A DNA stretch of 13,317 nucleotides from Peptococcaceae bacterium UBA3937 (GTDB lineage: Bacteria; Bacillota; Peptococcia; DRI-13; DTU073), in assembly GCA_002385735.1 (NCBI GenBank), contig DGEB01000004.1, positions 1 through 13,317 of the forward strand, read 5' to 3'. Below are positions 12,768 to 13,317 of this stretch, in pieces. How positions within the stretch are numbered: position 1 is the stretch's first letter; each line of letters opens with the position of its first letter. The notes below the pieces were generated by a model that searched no databases, had not been told where the DNA came from, and saw only the letters and a list, made by a program, of their open reading frames with translations. A program made the position numbers and the translations under genes.

Positions 12768-13317
12768 TTAATCCTTAATCGAAACATACTCTGCCCCGAA
12801 AATATTAATCGCTTTCTGCACCGGATCTTCCGGCAGAGCGCTTTGGGGGGGCTGGTTTTCCGCTGCTTTTTGTAACCGACAGCTAATCCGGAGCGGAAAG
12901 CCGATAATCTTCTCCAGGATTTGCTCGACAACCTTTTTATTCCCTTCCGCCTCGACTTTCTCTTTGTAAAAAGGATACTCGCTTTTGAAAACTAAAACCA
13001 GTTTGTTCTCCTCTAATTGGGCCGGCGTAGCCTCCGTCAGAAAGTGGTAAAGAAGCTTTTTCGACTTGTTTATTTCGGCCATCACCAAATCCCATTTTTC
13101 CTTGACCTCATCTATGGTAACCCCGGCTGTTTTTTCCTCAGTGGTCTTTTCCGGTGCTGCGGAAGCGGCCACCTTTTCCGGAACTGTTGTCGGGGCGGTT
13201 TTCTTCACTTTTGTGTCCTTAACTTCTTGAACTTCTTGAGCTGCCTTGGCTTCCTTTGTTTCCTTGGCTTCTTGAGCAGGCTTTGTTTCCCCAGCGGGCT
13301 TTGCTTCCTGTGCGGGC
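12768..13317 (-). CDS. dnaX: DNA polymerase III subunit gamma/tau, C-terminal part
   Basis: The last ~183 codons of dnaX; the 5' part lies outside the window and the frame is open to the edge. The first ~60 visible residues are a low-complexity, charged linker of PAQEAK-, GETK- and EAKE-like repeats. The C-terminal domain follows (VKEKWDLVMAEINKSKKLLYHFL onwards) and ends in AINIFGAEYVSIKD, as is typical of tau, where it contacts the polymerase alpha subunit. The ATPase domain is not in view. An internal GTG at 13208 is not a real start, since the linker reads through it. A run of seven C (minus strand, near 12845) keeps frame. It is the first gene of the dnaX-ebfC-recR operon. Confidence 0.95.
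   Translation of the reverse strand, partial: PAQEAKPAGETKPAQEAKETKEAKAAQEVQEVKDTKVKKTAPTTVPEKVAASAAPEKTTEEKTAGVTIDEVKEKWDLVMAEINKSKKLLYHFLTEATPAQLEENKLVLVFKSEYPFYKEKVEAEGNKKVVEQILEKIIGFPLRISCRLQKAAENQPPQSALPEDPVQKAINIFGAEYVSIKD

Noticed and set aside
12840-12860. Run of seven C in dnaX as a programmed frameshift site
   Set aside because: It lies in the tau-specific C-terminal domain, past the position where gamma-producing frameshifts occur, and lacks an A-rich slippery heptamer; frame stays open through it.

Overview
The window looks like the end of a contig from an anaerobic, probably endospore-forming Bacillota (Firmicutes). The 16S 5' end and its leader are of Firmicutes type. The gene order dnaX - ebfC - recR - yaaL - bofA - 16S is the one known from Bacillus subtilis. 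BofA is a sporulation protein, and a ferredoxin-type 2-oxoacid oxidoreductase points to anaerobic metabolism. I cannot name genus or species. Every convincing gene is on the minus strand, so transcription runs from high to low coordinates. Bases 1-32 are not genomic: they match the Illumina Nextera read-2 adapter, and the contig breaks inside the 16S gene right behind it.

In transcription order: (1) 13317-11774 is the housekeeping block: the 3' part of dnaX (DNA polymerase III tau), ebfC and recR. (2) 11773-11388 is an intergenic stretch with a degenerate 21-bp tandem repeat, followed by the promoter of a SorC-type regulator. (3) 11387-6062 is a carbohydrate operon: the SorC regulator, galactitol-type PTS EIIA, EIIC and EIIB, a zinc-dependent medium-chain dehydrogenase and a short-chain dehydrogenase, closed by a strong terminator at 5943-5978. 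(4) 5868-5096 holds yaaL (DUF2508) and bofA with their own candidate promoters and a terminator. (5) 4931-1593 holds a P-loop ATPase-like protein and the alpha, beta and gamma subunits of a KOR/VOR-type 2-oxoacid:acceptor oxidoreductase, ended by a terminator at 1491-1522. (6) 1441-770 is a DUF554 membrane protein. (7) 693-33 has tandem rRNA promoters, the leader and the first ~354 nt of 16S rRNA.

The main architectural point is that a normally compact recR-yaaL-bofA-rrn neighbourhood appears to be split by two metabolic cassettes. One is the PTS/dehydrogenase operon between recR and yaaL. The other is the oxidoreductase cassette plus DUF554 between bofA and the rRNA operon. In the PTS cassette the substrate would be phosphorylated on entry and then handled by two dehydrogenases whose motifs hint at different cofactors (NAD for the zinc enzyme, NADP for the SDR), which fits a redox isomerisation of a sugar or polyol phosphate. 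The substrate cannot be fixed from sequence. No phage, IS element, CRISPR array or tRNA is visible.
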